DNA of 64,000 bases from Verrucomicrobia bacterium S94 (GCA_004299845.1 CP036201.1:1984001-2048000), one strand, 5' to 3'. Positions 45,854 to 58,384 are shown, numbered from the stretch's first letter. The notes: generated by a model from the letters alone, not told the origin. Numbers and translations are program-made.

Positions 45854-48800
45854 TTAGTTTCCGGAATACGAATACGTTACGAAGTGAATCTTAATATCTT
45901 CAAGTGCCCGGATTAAGCGATTCAACCCCTCTTCCTCATCATTGAGCAGGGTTTTTCCGGGAATCACAATTTTCCAGCGGGTATTCCAAACCGAACGGGC
46001 AATCAAACGGTTGCTGGTATATTGCGACCGGGCCAGCCCCCCGCTGCCGACATAAATATCCGGACTGAACAGCGACGCATCGGACACCGGCCGGAAGGCC
46101 TGGTGTTTCCGGACCGCAAACATTGTTTCAGAAAGCGTATCTCCGGACTGATACATCGGCGTAACCGAAAAGTCGGAGATTCCGATATTAAACGGCATCG
46201 GCAGCGCTACATCATTAACGATCCACGAGCGGATTTCATCTGCATCGCCCAGCGGCGGGCTTCGCATAGTGTCAGCCCCCACCGGAATGAGATAAACGTA
46301 CGGCGTTGCCGACAATCCGTCCGGGTTCAGGAACGATATATCCGGATCATCCGGAGATTCCCCGAATCCGGTATTCGCATCAGGATCGTCCATGCCCACA
46401 TAACCTTCGAGCGCGAGACCGGCTGCGTAGATTTTGGTGGCAAAGGAGCTGCTGCTGAATGCATGATCCCCGGCGGCCAGCGGTTTTCCGAACAGGTTGT
46501 ATCCATCTTGTATCGTTGTGCTGAACTCCAGAACGATACCCGGTACCGGCAAACCGTCATCATCGGCAATCTGCATGCAGTGCCGGCGGATATCCCCGTC
46601 CTCCAGCAGATCACGTTTGCGGGCCTTATGCAGGATTTCTTTCCAGCGCGCATCACCTTCACCATCCTCTTTAAGACGGAACAGCTCCCGTCGTAATGAA
46701 ATCGTCGTACCGTAGCTGTCCGGATTATTAAAGCCGAGGCGCGTTTTCACAACATCCCAATCAGCTTTCATTTCAGCCAATACACTGGAGAGCCCCGGAT
46801 CACCGGTGTTACTTCCGGCAAACTGAGGGGTTCCGTCAGGGCCCACCACACCGAGCGCCCGCGACTGAATGATCCGCGAGATAAAATCACGCCCATCATC
46901 ACTGCCGAGCAGACCGGTTTCGTAGTCGTAGGCATTAGCAGCCAGCAGGCTGTATCGCGAAGTGAGATCGAACAGCGTTTTATAGCGTTCAAGCTTTTCG
47001 TTGCGGAAGATCCGGAACGCGGCATCCCGTGTCCGATACCCCTGCACCAGGGCGGCCGAACGCTTGCGGAAGATTTCACGCTCTTCCAGAATCCGGTTCC
47101 CCGATGCGATCTCGGCACGCGTGGCCTGCTGCGCATCCTCATACTCACGTGCGGCCTTGTTGATGCCCCATAGCTGGTCCTGCATATCGATCAGAATGTC
47201 CGTGATGCTTGCCACGGCGTCGCGCATCTCGATATCGCGTTCCAGCGGCTGAATCGCATTAAACTCCGTCCAGCGGCGCGCCGATGACGTTGCCCCTTCC
47301 AGAGACTGGATCACCGATTCACGAATGACCGCCGCTACCCGGAAGCCGATCTTAATCGAAGCGCTGATCGTTTTAATCGCACCCGAAGCCGCGAAGCCGA
47401 CATCGCCGCCGGCAGCTAGTCCGGCGATAAAGCTGTCCGGTACCAGTTCGAGCGACGTCTCTTCCGCTTCCTCTGTCGCAAATTCGAGATTGTCCTGCAA
47501 CGACTGGAAGATAGCATTGGCGATTTGAGCTTTTTCCAGCACCTCATCCGCAATCAGGAGGGACTCGTTATATCCCCGGATCTCCTTCTTCTTGCCTATT
47601 TCACCTTCCAGGACAGTGAGCTGACGTTTCAGGACCGCCTTAGTACCATCCTGCCCGTAAAGTGCTTCATAGAGCTTGTTGCGCGCGGCAATCTCTTGCG
47701 AGATAAGCTGCTGAATTCTACCCGGTGATGCCCGCTGCCCGGTCCAGTCAGACGGTTTTTCCAGATACCCATTCGGACCGATATGATACTCAATGACCTC
47801 CGTTGTCGGATCTTTACCATCAAATATATTCAGCGCATCGTATCCGTAATTATCCTGAAAATCTGACGGAAGATCCTGAACACCCAGACTGAATGTATGC
47901 GTTTCATTAATATTTCCGGGATAATTCCAGAGGCTTTCAAAATTCTGTTCCGGATTTTCCACATACATATAGTGCACCAGATCCGGTCCGTCATATTCCT
48001 GATTCCAGGTTTTTCCCGGCCCCGTATCGTCGGTATACGGCGTGCCGTAGACCTCAATCAGCGTATTACGATAAGCCAGCTCCTGCTCCGAAATACGGTT
48101 CTGAAGATTTACCAGCGAATCCTGTTCCGAACGCATCAGGCGGGTTACATCCTTGGCGTCGTCAAAGGCCGCCAGGGCATTTTTCAGCGCGGCTGTCGCC
48201 CGGGAATAGACCTGCTCAAAATGGGTTTCCCCTTTAGCACCGACCACATTCGGGTCAATATCAAAAACGACGGAGTCCTCCGGGATGCCGAGTGGAGAAA
48301 CACCGGATTCCGCATTATCCATGGAAACCTGAAGGTCATCCGCGATTACCGGAAGCTCACTCAGTTCCGCCACCGTCGTACGATCAACCTTCTGAATCCC
48401 CTCGTGGGATAGATCCGGATCTTCATAGGGCACAATGGCATTGCCCACCACCCAGTTCAGATAACAGCCCTGCCCAATCCGGCTGGCCCACTGATCCATC
48501 CCCCAATGACGCGTCACGGCATTCGTCTCAGCGCCCGGGGCCGTATAGGTCCGTTGTCCATTTTCCCGGATATCAGAGAAGTGCGACCAGCCCACCGTAT
48601 CGACCGGTGCATAATCCTGACGCCACGTCAGATCAAACACCTGCTGGCCGGAACGGGCCACCGCCGCGGCGGCCGCAGCAAATTTGCGTTCATCCTGATA
48701 ATCAACAGATACCGGCTTCCCAAGAATGCTGACCGCCTCAATCCGCGGCACCCAGTCAAACTTCGAATTCATCAGCAGTGAATAATAGCCCTTTAACGCC

Positions 48801-51800
48801 GTTAAATAATGACCATAAGCATCGCCGTGACCCTGCGGATACATATGTGCCGCATCCTCAGCATCAATCACCCCGTCCGGATCATCATTCGGATTTTCCT
48901 GAATATTGTAATTCAGCGCATAGATGGCTTCTCCTGCGTCAATACCCCGGGTGTAGTTCCAGATCAACCGGTTATACACAGGCGACACCTCAACCCCCGG
49001 TTGAAAAACATCATCACGTCCGCGCAGCAGTGCAAGTTCTTCGTCCAACAGGGAAGCCAGCTGCCCCTTGAAAGAAAAAAGTGCGGTAGCAATATCACCG
49101 TACGTGCTGTCCGCGGTTCCGATTCCGATCGTTGGATTTGCCGCATCCGCCCAGGCCTCGTTACCCAGCATCATATACAGATCACTCAAATATCCCGCCG
49201 CCAGCAGCAGCGCATCATTGGCCGGGCCATAATTATAACCGGATTCAATACTCAGTGAACGGCCCCGGCGCAACACTGTTTCGTAGATTTCAATCAGGCC
49301 GTAATCGTTGATCGTTTCAAGGTTGAGGGCAATGTCGCCCTCCCAGCGCGGGCCAGCCTGTGTGAGGATACTGACATCCGTATTCACCCGGTTGTTAAAG
49401 AGATCCGTCACGCGCTGATTGAATGGATTGATTCCCGCCAAAACGCGTTTGATCCAGCCCTCAGCCAGCGCCGGATCCGTCCATTCCGACCATTGATTAT
49501 AAAGCGGATGACCGGGCTGCCTGGCCCGATAACGCATAATGACATAGTTATCGCCCAGTGCCTGAATCCCGGCACCGCCCAACGTGTAGCGGGTGATATC
49601 ATCGCCGGTCACGAGATCAAGATAGCCGGAAGGATCCTCAGGCGGGAAACCGTCAACCGGAGCCCCGATTTTCCATTCATATTCAAATTCGCCGGAACGC
49701 CCCCCCAGATCAGCCGTGTGCTGGAAAGACAGCAGTTCACTGAGCGGATTTTCAGCAGCGATCACTTTCAGTTCGCCGGGATCCAGTTCATCTCCCCCCA
49801 CTTTGAATACGTGCAGGGCGACCGGATCTCCCGGCTCAGTGAAAGCATCACCTCCGGACTCCACCATCGTCACATAACCGCTTCCCGGACCGATGGCACT
49901 GACCGCATAGGAATCGTGCGGAATATTGTCATCCGCAATTTCAACGATATCACGGTACCCCACAGAGTAGGTGAGCGACTCGTTCGGAATATAGGAACCG
50001 GGCTGAGCCGAATCTTCATGGAAGGTTTCCACAACTGTATTGAGCCCTGTAACGACCGCATCCCACGCCGATTTATCCGGATCATCATCCGGACAGAGTG
50101 CCAGCGCTGCTTCAAGATCGCCGCCCCGCAGCAGGTTCAGCTGCAGATAATCCCGTCCCAGTGTTTCCTCCCTGTATTCCCCCTTCAGCACAAGACTTCC
50201 GTCGGCTCCCCGGTCAGGATCGAAAAACAGGCGCGGGCCGAGATGAGGCGGCAGGTTCGGAAAGTAGATTTTACCCAGATAGTATTCTGTTTTCACCCCG
50301 CCCGGAATGCTATCCAGCCCCTGCCCGGAAATATCGGAGAGTTTGAATACGGTCGGATCGTACAGAATGGCACTGTACTGCTCTGACTCCAGGTCGGAGG
50401 CAATCGACTGCTGATACAGTATTTTCGCGGTTCTCCAATCCCTGACTCCGGGAAGATTATACGCCGGTTTGGCCAGCGTTGACCCATACGGCAGCAACGG
50501 CAGCGGCTTGGAGCTGTCTTTCGGATCCACCACCGGCCAGACCGGACGATAGACGATATCCAGCGCGGCAGTGTCCGCAGAAGCACCGTCACCGACATAT
50601 TCCCCATCCATCTCTTCTTCATTGTAAGGCCGAAGATACGGCACAATGCTGCCGGTTTCCGGAGGATCCTCCATTCCCGGCCAGGCAAAGCCCTCCATGG
50701 TTTTATAATAGTAACGCATGGTAAAACTGTTGGTCGGCGTGGGAGAAGCCGCCAGGAACGGAGGCCGGTTGGAAAAAGTCGTTACCGAACTCGTATACTT
50801 GTTTGTAGAGTTGAGCACCAGCGCGCCCTGAGTCTTCATGTTCAGATTGGATGAAACAGAAAGCGAAAACTGATTCGTCACCATGTCACCTTCATATCGA
50901 TCTTCAATCAGCAGCGAGAGCGTATCGCTGTATCCTGCCTCATTGGTTGAAGGTGTACCCACCAAAGCCAGCCCTTCGATGCTCATCCAGCCTGGAAGAT
51001 TCTCCACCGACAGGTCCAGGTACTGATCCTGCCTTGAAGCGTGAACAACATACCGGAACGGTTCATTCATCACAGCCACGGCATTCGGCAATGAATCAAA
51101 TGTTCCGGTTGCGGCATTGTAAGATCCCGCCTCTAATTCAGGCCGTCCGGCATGCGGACCGCGGTAAACCCAGAAATCATCTTTACGATCTTTATAGGTG
51201 AATCCGATGTAATGAGCATAGGTATTGGCGTTGCCCGCCGTCGCCCAGTTACCGGGGAGGTCACCGGCCGAAGCCGGTTCCGTATTGTAGTTAACTGCCG
51301 TTTCACCAGTTCCTTCCACCGGTTTAGGCAACAGAGGAAGCGGCATCGGAGCCTGCAGCAATTGACCGGCCGGAACAATGTAATCAAAGACAAACCCATC
51401 GGCGGGTTTTTCCCGCAGCACTTTAAAGACCATCATCGCCGGTCTCAAATCACTTTCCACATAATCAAGCAGCACATACGGTTCCGAGGAATAATCCGAT
51501 CCGCTGGTGATATTCAGATCATCACGGGTCGCAAACGGCGTTCCGCCGGACATGATGGCATGCTCTTCATTCGGATTGTATCCGGGCAGATCCGGGGCAT
51601 TCTGGATATAAATACTGCCTTCAGCCGCCAGCGGGAAAAGATCCCCGCCCCCCTCATTACTCGCAAGAATGATTTCCGGTGTATTTTCAGGCCATTGTAT
51701 TGTGTAGCGGCCGATCGCTGACGGCCAGTAAATCGGGGAAAAGCCCTTCGCCCCGTCCCCGGCATTGTAACCGGAATGACCGGCGTTCTGCCGAAACCAC

Positions 51801-54369
51801 CAGACTTCCAGCTCATTTTTGCCCGGTATCGCATTCACCGGAATAATCGCACCCAGTGCTGCGGCATCAAAGCCGGCGGTAAACGGGTCAATGTAGGCCT
51901 CCGGATGATAGGATGTGCCGATCTCCGGATTCAGATGTCCTGCCTGGACATCATCCCCGACAGGTGCTTCGATCCGTTGCCCGACATCCACCGTTTCAAA
52001 CAGGATTCTTGGAGAAACCGGGGTATTCACCCATGGACTCGATGCATTCGCCGGGGCTTCCGGAACAGCCGGCATTTCATATATCGGATCAAGCAGTTCA
52101 TCCAAACCGGTGACTTTAGGCCCGGGTATTCCGGGCGGGAGACTTTCGCCGGTCTGATAATCTGTAGGACGATAAATCCCGCTGGCTGGAGTTGATTCAG
52201 GCACGGATATGGCCTGATCTTCAAACGACAAATTCAACCCGCTGATTACGACTCCGCCGCCACCTGCGTCGGACAGCAGAATGCACCCCCGCCCCGATGG
52301 AGATGTAAGGAAAATATCCCAATCATTCAGCCATGCATGACTGATGTCCCCAAGATGAACCTTAATCTGTACGACAGCGCCGGTCAGCCCGGATACCGTT
52401 ACCACCGAGGGATAAGGGGATGCCGTTTCTTCCGGCGCCGGTATTAATATCGGACTGGTCTGACTGAAGGTATTCGTTAAATACGCATCTTCATTTTCCA
52501 GATAGGATACAACTTCCATACTCCAGTTTGAAATAGACCCGCCGTCGCTGCCGGAAACATCATCACTGACAAACAGGTTCCAATTTCCGTTAACCCCCCG
52601 GGTTACATCATTCAGATAATTGGTATACCTTCCGAAATCAACAAGGTACTCGGCATATTCATCCAGATACTCCGCATAGACCGCCGGATAGTTGGTATAA
52701 TTCTGCCAGGCCTGCAGATCCTCCACAATGGTATCCGCAAAGTTGGTGCCCTTGAGATTATCGTCGAGCCAGGAATACACACGTTCAAAGGCGATATTGT
52801 CTCCGGAAGAAAAACGCAGCAGAGTACGGTGTGCCGGAACCGTTGAATCCAGCATGGTATAGAAGGCCGATGTCGGCGAAATTTTAGCCCGCGGCCGATC
52901 AAAAGGATCCTGATACTGAATGAACGGGACATTATCCGGATTCAACTGAACGGCCGTTGCCAGGGCCTCTTCATCTGTCGGCACATCCGGACGGACATAA
53001 TGGCTGTAGCTGCCGATATCCGTCGGCCAGTCCAGTTCATACCGGGCAAGCCGTTTCGGCCAGCGGATCGAAGCCACCCCTTCCTCCATCCAGAAGATCT
53101 GCAGGTCAGACTGGTTCAGAGTTTTCCGGGCGGCATAGTATTCAACCTGCGCACTGCCTTCTATGACATGACGGTAAGCAAAATTCAATGCATTCAGCTG
53201 ATTCAGCGGTTCCGGACTCACCGCATCGACCGTATCCGGGAACGGCGGATGAATGCGCTCGCCGAGTTCGGTTAATTCATCTACCGGCTGAGCCTGGCGA
53301 TAGACATCCACAATTTCGAATCCGAGCTGCTCCCGGGACACATTGTCATCACGCAGATCCCCGAGCAGTTCAACAAAGACGCGACCTTCCACATTGTAGG
53401 CATACAGGTAACCCTGCTGCTGGTTATACCAGAGCGTACGCAGTTCCGGCAGGGCATTGGTGGCCGGTGAAGTATCTCCAATGGCCTCATATTCTTCAGT
53501 AACATTTTCAGGAAAAGTCACATCATTATAGACAATATTCACTGCACCCACGGAAGCCCCCGGTATCTGAACGGGTTTGCCCCTGGCCAAAAATGATTTT
53601 TCAGTCCAGTACATATTTTTCGGTTTTTTAACCGGACTTCCGGACACCAGATATTGCTGCGTATAGAGCAGGTATACATTAGCCCCGTTCGTCACAAAAC
53701 TTCTTGCGCCCAGCTCATTTACATAGACCGGCTCGGAACCCTGAGCAAAAGGAACGCGTTTTCTCCATGTAATGCTTACCGGTCCCGGCTGAACCGCATA
53801 AACTTCCCCGGAGTGAGGGCTCCAGTAATAGCCCTCATTTTTATGACTGTTTTCGGTATAGGGTTCCGCGTCCCAATAGAGCAATCCTTCGGCGGTATCG
53901 GGCAACAGCACATTGTTTTCATCGGTTTCGGGTGCTGTAACCACCGAGCCGAAAAGATAGGTGATCGGCCGGTTCAGAAACGGTGCGCCGATCCGGGCCC
54001 GTTTAAGAACAAATGCCGCGCTTTCCGTTGAATCTGCCGGGACGGTATCATTAACACCCCCCCGAGGCTGAGCAAGGAGCTGTATTGTTTACCCGTAGCT
54101 GGAGGCACTTCGGGAGCCCGACCATCGGACCCCGGCGGTGTCCCCGCGATATGGGAAAGCGGAACGCCATTCGTCGACTGCAGATTATACGGTGTTGAAT
54201 CCTGTACAATTTGCAGCGGGAGCACCTGTGCTTCCGCAGGTAAGGATGTCATAAAACAACCGGTTAAAAGTACAACCTGAAAAAATATGCGGATGCCCTT
54301 GCGCGAAACCGTTCCCGCCGGAGTCTTACCCGTCTTTTCCTCAGTGTATTGATGATGTCGCTTTTTCAT
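45854..54369 (-). CDS. Giant secreted protein (about 2,800 aa), frameshifted near N-terminus
   Basis: Start MKKRHHQYTEE at 54369; a long Sec signal peptide is cut near SLPAEA-QV. The frame breaks at a run of seven C (54057-54063; poly-G in the gene). Adding one G joins it to the 2,696-codon frame without a gap (GVNDTVPADSTES...). Content in order: unknown beta domains; a half P-domain (NGNWNLFVSDD, nt about 52500-52600) and a further half (GLTGAVVQIKVHL...LTSPSGRGC, nt about 52250-52400); an Ig/cadherin-like domain (nt about 50850-51080); long mixed regions; coiled coils (nt about 48050-48220 and 47450-47640); a glycine-rich stretch AGLAAGGDVGFAASG; long helices; and a C-terminal beta region. 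No sorting signal is evident. Function unknown; secreted surface complex or toxin-like particle are ideas only. Confidence 0.85.
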
Positions 54370-54404
54370 GAGCATCCTCGGGAGGCTAAGTCAAAGAAAT
54401 GGAA

Positions 54405-55835
54405 TTACTGTTCCAGAGAAAGAATGCGGGATTCCAATGCATCCAGCCGGTCTTTGAGGGCCCTGTTTTCCGCCTTCAGAGTTTCGACCTTTGTATTGAG
54501 TTCTTTAATGGCGCCGATCGCAATCACTCCGACACGGCCGTATGAAAGACCCAGATATTCTTCCCCATCGTCCACAATTTCAGGGAAATAGGGTTGCACC
54601 TCCTGAGCAATAAAACCGAGCTGAAGTTCTCCATTCGGATTATCTTTAAAACGATACAGACGGGGCTGAAGCTGTACCGCCCGGTTCAGAACCGAATCCA
54701 TATCCGTAATGTCCTGTTTCAAACGGGCATCACTGTTCCCTTTGAACCCGGACCCATCAGCATCAACCCAACCCTTTAAAGAGCCATTCAAATAAAAGAA
54801 CAGATCCTCATCCAGACCGCCGGCATCGTCGGTATCAATTCGCAATGACCAGTCATCCGTACCGGAATTCGGTGTCGTACAGGACAAACGCAACACCTCA
54901 AGACCGCTGGAATTATAATCCACACGACGGCAAATACCCATTAAGCCATCTGCATTTTGAAATAAGGTATAAGTCCCATCCTCATAAGCCACCCAACGCG
55001 AATAGTTATCACCGACCCCCGGCTTGATCGTCAGGGCAGTATTGACGTAACGCTGGTTTATCCCGATACTCCCACTCAGCGTTAAGTCACTTTGCAGCTC
55101 GGAGTTACCCACCGCATTTGCTGCAATTTCGGAAGCGCCCACCGCATTCGCCGCGAGATCAGTGGCGGTCAGCGAATTATCCTGCACTTCTGAAGTGCCA
55201 ACAGCTCCGGTCGCGATTTCAGACGCATAAACAGAGTTGGGAGCAAGGTCCTGATACGTAATGGATTCATTCTGAATATCAGAACTGTTGATGGTATTAC
55301 TCAGAATATCGGCGGAAGAAACCGTGTTATCGGCAATATTTGCACCGCTGATGGAGTCCGGGGCAACGTGATGTGCCATAAAAGCGTACGGAACCGTGAC
55401 CAGTTGGAGCCGCGGCAGAATATCCGCATCCGACCCGCCGGACCCGATTCCTTTAACACTGATGCCCATAAAACGCTCTGACGCATCGCTTCCCGTAAAT
55501 ACCGAGGAAAGGGCCGGCCGGAGTTCTCCGTTCACCTCGGTGCCTTCACCAAGCAATACACTGAAGTAGCCTTTATCCACCGTCACGGTCTGCTGTTCCG
55601 ACCATTTAAGAATTCCGCCCGACTGCGCCGTCCAGATCCTGAAAATAATTTCGAAATTTTCCGGAGCACTGTTGCCGAGTACGGTTCCGTTGCCATCCAC
55701 CACAAACCCCTGATAGGTCATGCGCTCCGGCGGCTCCTCTCCTGCGGAAACCCGGACAGGCAGGCCGAGTAGCACACTGGCCGCCAGCATTGAAAACAGG
55801 ATGTTCGGCAGTTTCATATTGATCTGAGTTTTCAT
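54405..55835 (-). CDS. Secreted fibre-like protein with S74 self-cleaving chaperone domain
   Basis: A 476-residue protein with a Sec signal peptide (cut near VSA-GEEPP) and ribosome site GGAG. Residues 20-150 are a beta domain (YQGFVVDGNGTV) seen at the head of many such proteins. Residues 155-245 are about a dozen short repeats around A/S-x-x-I/L-x-x-N-A/T-V (ANAVGASEIA, ANAVGNSELQ), which would give a trimeric beta-helical shaft. The C-terminus is a Peptidase S74 intramolecular chaperone: NSDARLKQDI with catalytic Ser368-Lys373 dyad, GFIAQEV, LSYGRVGVIAIGAIKELN and a final coiled coil. The family trimerises, folds the shaft and then cuts itself off before the Asp. Second gene of the operon, 35 bases before the giant gene. 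Confidence 0.9.
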   Translation of the reverse strand: MKTQINMKLPNILFSMLAASVLLGLPVRVSAGEEPPERMTYQGFVVDGNGTVLGNSAPENFEIIFRIWTAQSGGILKWSEQQTVTVDKGYFSVLLGEGTEVNGELRPALSSVFTGSDASERFMGISVKGIGSGGSDADILPRLQLVTVPYAFMAHHVAPDSISGANIADNTVSSADILSNTINSSDIQNESITYQDLAPNSVYASEIATGAVGTSEVQDNSLTATDLAANAVGASEIAANAVGNSELQSDLTLSGSIGINQRYVNTALTIKPGVGDNYSRWVAYEDGTYTLFQNADGLMGICRRVDYNSSGLEVLRLSCTTPNSGTDDWSLRIDTDDAGGLDEDLFFYLNGSLKGWVDADGSGFKGNSDARLKQDITDMDSVLNRAVQLQPRLYRFKDNPNGELQLGFIAQEVQPYFPEIVDDGEEYLGLSYGRVGVIAIGAIKELNTKVETLKAENRALKDRLDALESRILSLEQ

Positions 55836-55893
55836 TGTTTTCTCCGTTTAAATAGTCATTTCAAAATTCACAGGATTAACGTTCCGACGTGAA

Positions 55894-57804
55894 TCAAAGC
55901 GGATCGGTGATTTCTGCAATTTCAGAAACACGCCCCATACTGAACAGACCGCGTACTTCGAAAACCCGGCTGTCATTCGTCCCGCCGGCACGCGAAAGAC
56001 CGATAACCCGGATAGTTTCCCGATACGATCCGGTTAACTGCTGATGGGCCTGTACCCGATCCGAAAAGTTGGTTCCCGGCGGGGCCACATTCAGCATGAT
56101 TTCACGCTCAATCGTGTAGGACTCAGAACCTTGCCCCAGCTCCTGTTTAAAGCGGTTATCCAGATTGTCATGATCCGGATGATAGGTATGCAGAAAAGGA
56201 TTCGAGCGGTGGTCATTAAACGCAGTGGTCACCTGAGCACTGATAGAACGGCCCCGCTCCAGTGTTCCGTCAAATTGCCAGCCCGGATTTTCCCCGCTCC
56301 AGGGAAGGTGGATGGCCGTGACACGGCGGACCTGATCATATTTGTCCGGATCCAGTACCGATTCTTCGCGGGTGATCACCGGCCGGGAAAAAGCATCCAC
56401 TCCGAAATAGACCTGCTGCATCAGCAGCGCATTTCCCGATTCCGGGCTGTGCACAATCAGACGCAGAGGATAGGCCCGCGCGACCGGCTCGATATTGCGG
56501 TTAACGGAATCGACAATATAACGGCCTTCTTCCGAGATCCGGAGATCATTGGTCACCACCAGATCCGCATTGGTTACAATTAAAGGATCCGTCGATCCGG
56601 CCGCATAGGTTTTCAGGTATTGTCCCACTTCGGTAACCAACACCTGTCCGACCCATAAACCGGCATCCGAAGAAACGTCGGCCCGAACCGGAACATGGAT
56701 GTCCAGCATCCCGCCCGAGTCAGAGAAATTCAGAATGCCCGCGAGCAAACTTCCCGGAGGCTCCGTAATCGCCGCCCGGTCTAGCCCCAGCACCACTTCA
56801 ACTTCCGAACCCTCTTCATTCTTTGCAGCAAGTGTCCATTGGAAGCCGTTTCCGGCACCGGGAATCAGGATTTCAAATCCGGCCGTCAGTGTTTCCGGAT
56901 CTGTAGGACCACGGACCAGCAGCTGAGGCAATCCGTCAACCGGCGGTTCCCCGTCAGGCGGATTCTCCGACGGAAGTAAATCCATCTGTACAATAACCGG
57001 CTGCCCGCTCATATTCCGTATACGTAAACTCAGCGTACTGCCGGAATCACGATAATTCAGCCCGTCTCTTCCTGACAAATCGACTTCAAAGGGACCGAAA
57101 TATCGGTTGAACGCTCCCCCGGCAGACATCCAGAAAGCCTGTCCCCGGTTGAGCGCTTCATTTCGGTAAAGAAAAGGGTGGATCTTTTTCGGGTTGGCCG
57201 AATCCAGTTGAATTCCGCTGTAGGTATAAAACGTGTAATCCGCCGCCTGAAGTTCCGCCGAAGCATTAAAAAAATCTTCAATAACCGCCGGACTCATTTT
57301 GTCGGTCGGAAACCCGACGAGGTTCAGGCCGTCAACATTCCAGTTATAGACCGGAACCACGGGACGTCCCTTGATCGCCCAGGAATAATCGGTTCCCGTT
57401 TCCACCAGATAGGCTGTACCACCGGCCATCGTCTGCAGGCCCTCGAAAGGATCGCCGGCAATCCACTGCTTCCATCCCGTTGGAACCTGCGTATACTCAA
57501 AGGGATCCTCATAGAAATTTCCTGTCGACGGGGTATTCCAGCGCCAGATCTGAGTGATCGGACTGTTCACATCCTCCTCCAGCAACTCCGGAATGGATGC
57601 ATGAGACGGATCAACATGTAAAAAAATCGCATTCCAGCCCTGCTTCAGCTCATAGGTTTCCGTAACCCACTGCGCCTGCACATTGAACAAAACGAATACA
57701 GAAAAACCGATCAGTGCTCCATGCAGCATTTTTGACTGATCATAAAAAAACCGGCCGCGGGCAGTTGCGAATGCAGTAAAGACACTAGTTTTTAAAAAAT
57801 TCAT
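55894..57804 (-). CDS. Large secreted protein, first gene of the giant-protein operon
   Basis: 636 residues; ATG 57804 is chosen for the AAAGGATGG ribosome site, although an ATG three codons earlier is possible. An extended N-terminal region ends in a signal-peptide-like core (ALIGFSVFVLFNVQAQ-W). The mature part opens with WVTETYELKQGWNAIFLHVDPSH and is rich in beta strands, tryptophan and aromatic residues throughout, with no catalytic motif that I recognise. Proteins with this QGWNAI..LHV opening occur in PVC genomes as unnamed secreted proteins (recollection). It heads a same-strand run of five genes with gaps of about 58, 35, 27 and 21 bases. Confidence 0.8.
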   Translation of the reverse strand: MNFLKTSVFTAFATARGRFFYDQSKMLHGALIGFSVFVLFNVQAQWVTETYELKQGWNAIFLHVDPSHASIPELLEEDVNSPITQIWRWNTPSTGNFYEDPFEYTQVPTGWKQWIAGDPFEGLQTMAGGTAYLVETGTDYSWAIKGRPVVPVYNWNVDGLNLVGFPTDKMSPAVIEDFFNASAELQAADYTFYTYSGIQLDSANPKKIHPFLYRNEALNRGQAFWMSAGGAFNRYFGPFEVDLSGRDGLNYRDSGSTLSLRIRNMSGQPVIVQMDLLPSENPPDGEPPVDGLPQLLVRGPTDPETLTAGFEILIPGAGNGFQWTLAAKNEEGSEVEVVLGLDRAAITEPPGSLLAGILNFSDSGGMLDIHVPVRADVSSDAGLWVGQVLVTEVGQYLKTYAAGSTDPLIVTNADLVVTNDLRISEEGRYIVDSVNRNIEPVARAYPLRLIVHSPESGNALLMQQVYFGVDAFSRPVITREESVLDPDKYDQVRRVTAIHLPWSGENPGWQFDGTLERGRSISAQVTTAFNDHRSNPFLHTYHPDHDNLDNRFKQELGQGSESYTIEREIMLNVAPPGTNFSDRVQAHQQLTGSYRETIRVIGLSRAGGTNDSRVFEVRGLFSMGRVSEIAEITDPL

Positions 57805-58384
57805 CGCCACCATCCTTTGAGATTGGACTGCTGACCTTAAGCCTCATTTTTTATAATGCAATTTATAATAGTTTAAAATTCGATCAAAATTTACTCATTT
57901 TTAATAAGCCTATAATTTACTAATTTATTAAAAACCTCTTCAGCTAAATCTTTGGGTGACATTCGGTGAAGTAATGTCAAAAACACCTGAAACCATTGGT
58001 TTTCCTAGAGACAATGGCTGTTTTGTTTTCATGTACGACATTTGAATTAACGTTTTTAAGCCACTTTACGACGAATGAGGAGCGATCCCGGCCATCCACC
58101 GAACCAGTTCGGTTATTCGGGGCCCGATCTTTTCCAACAAGAAAAACATCTCTCTTAGCCCTGAAAAAGAAGGAGGACATGTAAAATCGCGTATAAGTGA
58201 CCAACGGGCCGGAGCAAAGCGGAGTTATACTGCGATTTGACTTGTCCTGACGACGATTTAAAGAAACTCATGCTGTAACAGCAGGTGCTATTTGCCACGG
58301 ATTCAGCGGAAGTCCAAAAAAATTGGCCCCGCCAGCGGGGAGCTGACGGGGCCAGGGGGTGGGGTGTTAACTAACCAGGGGAAG
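57805..58384. other. AT-rich leader region of the secreted-protein operon, no gene seen
   Basis: 57840-57960 is strikingly AT-rich with several TATAAA/TATAAT-like words on the minus strand (for example TTTAAA and TATAAA 16 bases apart), the likely operon promoter. Open frames at 57977-58204 (-) and 57996-58184 (+) overlap each other; neither is convincing. The ahpC terminator lies at 58311-58354. Confidence 0.5.
58311..58354 (-). terminator. Rho-independent terminator of ahpC
   Basis: On the minus strand TGGCCCCG pairs with CGGGGCCA (58347-58354 with 58324-58331) and is followed by AATTTTTTTGG (plus-strand A run from 58316). The gene stops 31 bases upstream. Confidence 0.8.

Noticed and set aside
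57977-58204. Small frames on both strands upstream of ahpC (75 and 62 codons)
   Set aside because: They overlap each other in opposite directions and neither has a ribosome site; one could be a relic but I cannot support it.
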